Part shown: piece by piece, positions 4,099 to 5,028 of the stretch
How the letters are laid out: each line of letters opens with the position of its first letter
Position numbering within the stretch: position 1 is the first letter of the stretch
Made by a program: the position numbers and the translations under genes
Assembly: GCA_022447485.1 (NCBI GenBank)
Contig: JAKVCH010000272.1
Location: 1 to 5,028 of the forward strand
Origin: Polyangiaceae bacterium
Lineage (GTDB): Bacteria > Myxococcota_A > Polyangia > Polyangiales > Polyangiaceae
Direction: 5' to 3'
Length of the DNA stretch: 5,028 bases
The notes under the pieces: generated by a model
Seen by the model: the letters and a program-made list of their open reading frames with translations, nothing else
Told to the model about the DNA's origin: nothing
Database searches by the model: none

Positions 4099-5028
4099 CT
4101 AAAATGGAAGATTCAGCTGAACGCGAAAGGACCATTGAGAATCCGGAGCGAGTAGAAGACCAGCATTCGCGTTGGGCGTGATCAGGGTCCCTTCCGTGCC
4201 CGTTGGGTAATACACGCAATCGGCTTGCAATCGAATGCCCCGCTCTGGCCAAAAATATTGGTTAAATCCGCCGGTGACACCCGTGAAAAGAGGAGTCTGG
4301 TTGCGGACGCCTGATTCAGTTTTGGATTCGGAGGCCAGAGCTTCAAACCTCAAATAGAGCTCAGTCCAATCAAAGATGAAGATGCCTCCTTGGGTGACAA
4401 AGCCCAAGGTAGCAAGGGGGTCTTCATCTGGCGCATCAACCCAACTAATACCGATTGATGTATGCAGATTGAAGCCCTGATACTCAAGACTCAAGTCCGT
4501 ACTGCCCTGAGCGATTTCTACGCCCGGAGCGTCTCCCCCACCTCCAATCTGATAATGTCCTGATGCACCGAAGAGCACAGCCACACCCTCACCGCGAAAA
4601 GAAGATCCCGTGCTAAAACGAGCGTACCCGCTGTCACCGAGAATCGTTTGCACCCGGGCACTGAATGCAATGTCGGCAACAGCCGGCGTCCCTACCTCGG
4701 CGAATGCGCTTCTCGCACCATTCGAAGTCGCCAGTTGAAAACGAGTTTTGGGTAAATCCCACCAGACCTGGGCACCTTGAACCTGACCACCATCAAAGAC
4801 ACCTCCCACGGCCGATGGGTTGATCGTTAGGGTCGAGTCTGGAGAAAGAAATTGTTCCTGAAAGAGGTTCAGATACCACTGGCCAACTCTCAACGTAAAG
4901 TTGCGCCAGGAAAAGTCCGCATAGACCTGCTCGAATCGAACATTGCCGTTATTCGTCGCGCCCACGCGGAGCAAGGTGGTGAACCAATCCGTAAACCTGC
5001 CGTAAAAGAACACACGGGTACGAGCAAT
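4099..5028 (-). CDS. Outer-membrane porin-like beta-barrel protein (5' end outside window)
   Basis: The C-terminal 309 codons of a longer gene. The frame is open to the right edge (IARTRVFFYG...), and the GTG at 5013 is probably internal, because no signal peptide follows it and a barrel strand is already under way. The sequence alternates hydrophobic and polar residues in many short amphipathic strands, is rich in Gly, aromatic residues and Asn/Gln turns, and has one Cys. The block FTLRVGQWYLNLFQEQFLS followed by GGQVQGAQVWW and LATSNGARSA resembles the phosphate-selective porin (Porin_O_P) pattern of RxGQ, E..LS, GxQ and NG elements. The protein ends WSFRVQLNLPF, a final strand with terminal Phe, the classic signal for BAM-mediated outer-membrane insertion. 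Function is therefore likely passive diffusion of small solutes; the substrate cannot be read, and the name phosphate-selective would be overreach. It is the upstream neighbour of rsmG, and no strong terminator separates them. Confidence 0.75.
   Translation of the reverse strand: MARTRVFFYGRFTDWFTTLLRVGATNNGNVRFEQVYADFSWRNFTLRVGQWYLNLFQEQFLSPDSTLTINPSAVGGVFDGGQVQGAQVWWDLPKTRFQLATSNGARSAFAEVGTPAVADIAFSARVQTILGDSGYARFSTGSSFRGEGVAVLFGASGHYQIGGGGDAPGVEIAQGSTDLSLEYQGFNLHTSIGISWVDAPDEDPLATLGFVTQGGIFIFDWTELYLRFEALASESKTESGVRNQTPLFTGVTGGFNQYFWPERGIRLQADCVYYPTGTEGTLITPNANAGLLLAPDSQWSFRVQLNLPF

Noticed and set aside
3998..4252. 84-codon minus-strand frame bridging the porin end and rsmG start
   Set aside because: It is out of frame with both neighbours, which each have clear family features through their termini; no sign of a frameshifted fusion.

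Overview
The window is an ordinary-looking chromosomal segment of a Gram-negative bacterium. It carries six protein genes, two of which run off the edges. I found no CRISPR array, insertion sequence, tRNA or rRNA. The right-hand gene is an outer-membrane beta-barrel ending in a C-terminal Phe, which indicates a double-membraned cell. Base composition is balanced (near 50% GC by eye) and looks even across the genes. Family resemblances (DUF3516-type helicase tail, a HAD-IB hydrolase ending in a GWPIEDW motif, a Porin_O_P-like porin) would fit a deltaproteobacterial or myxococcal-type lineage, but this placement is inference only.

Layout, left to right. The 3' end of a DUF3516 DEAD-box helicase gene (+) ends at 548. 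A gap of about 320 bp follows, holding several small inverted repeats and one doubtful 31-codon ORF. Next is a HAD-IB (PSPase-like) hydrolase (+, 870-1574). It meets a small glutaredoxin/GST-N-like thioredoxin-fold protein (-, 1580-1906) tail to tail with only 5 bp between the stop codons. A 128-bp divergent intergenic region then leads to a complete glutamate dehydrogenase gene (+, 2035-3294), with a good ribosome binding site and a hairpin/T-run in its leader. After a 69-bp convergent gap comes rsmG (gidB, -, 3364-4044), encoding the 16S rRNA m7G527 methyltransferase. Upstream of rsmG on the same strand is the C-terminal part of a porin-like protein (-, 4099 to beyond 5028).

The genes do not form one pathway. 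They are separate units: RNA/DNA unwinding, a HAD hydrolase, thiol chemistry, glutamate/2-oxoglutarate interconversion, ribosome modification and outer-membrane permeability. The porin and rsmG lie in the same direction 54 bp apart and could be co-transcribed, though nothing links them functionally.

The most notable point is in the HAD protein. The second, general acid/base Asp of the DxDxT motif is Ala (D18-L-A20-L-T22), and the usual following NSG is ISG, while motifs II-IV are kept. It may be a pseudo-phosphatase or a repurposed enzyme. I do not see a convincing new multi-gene system here.
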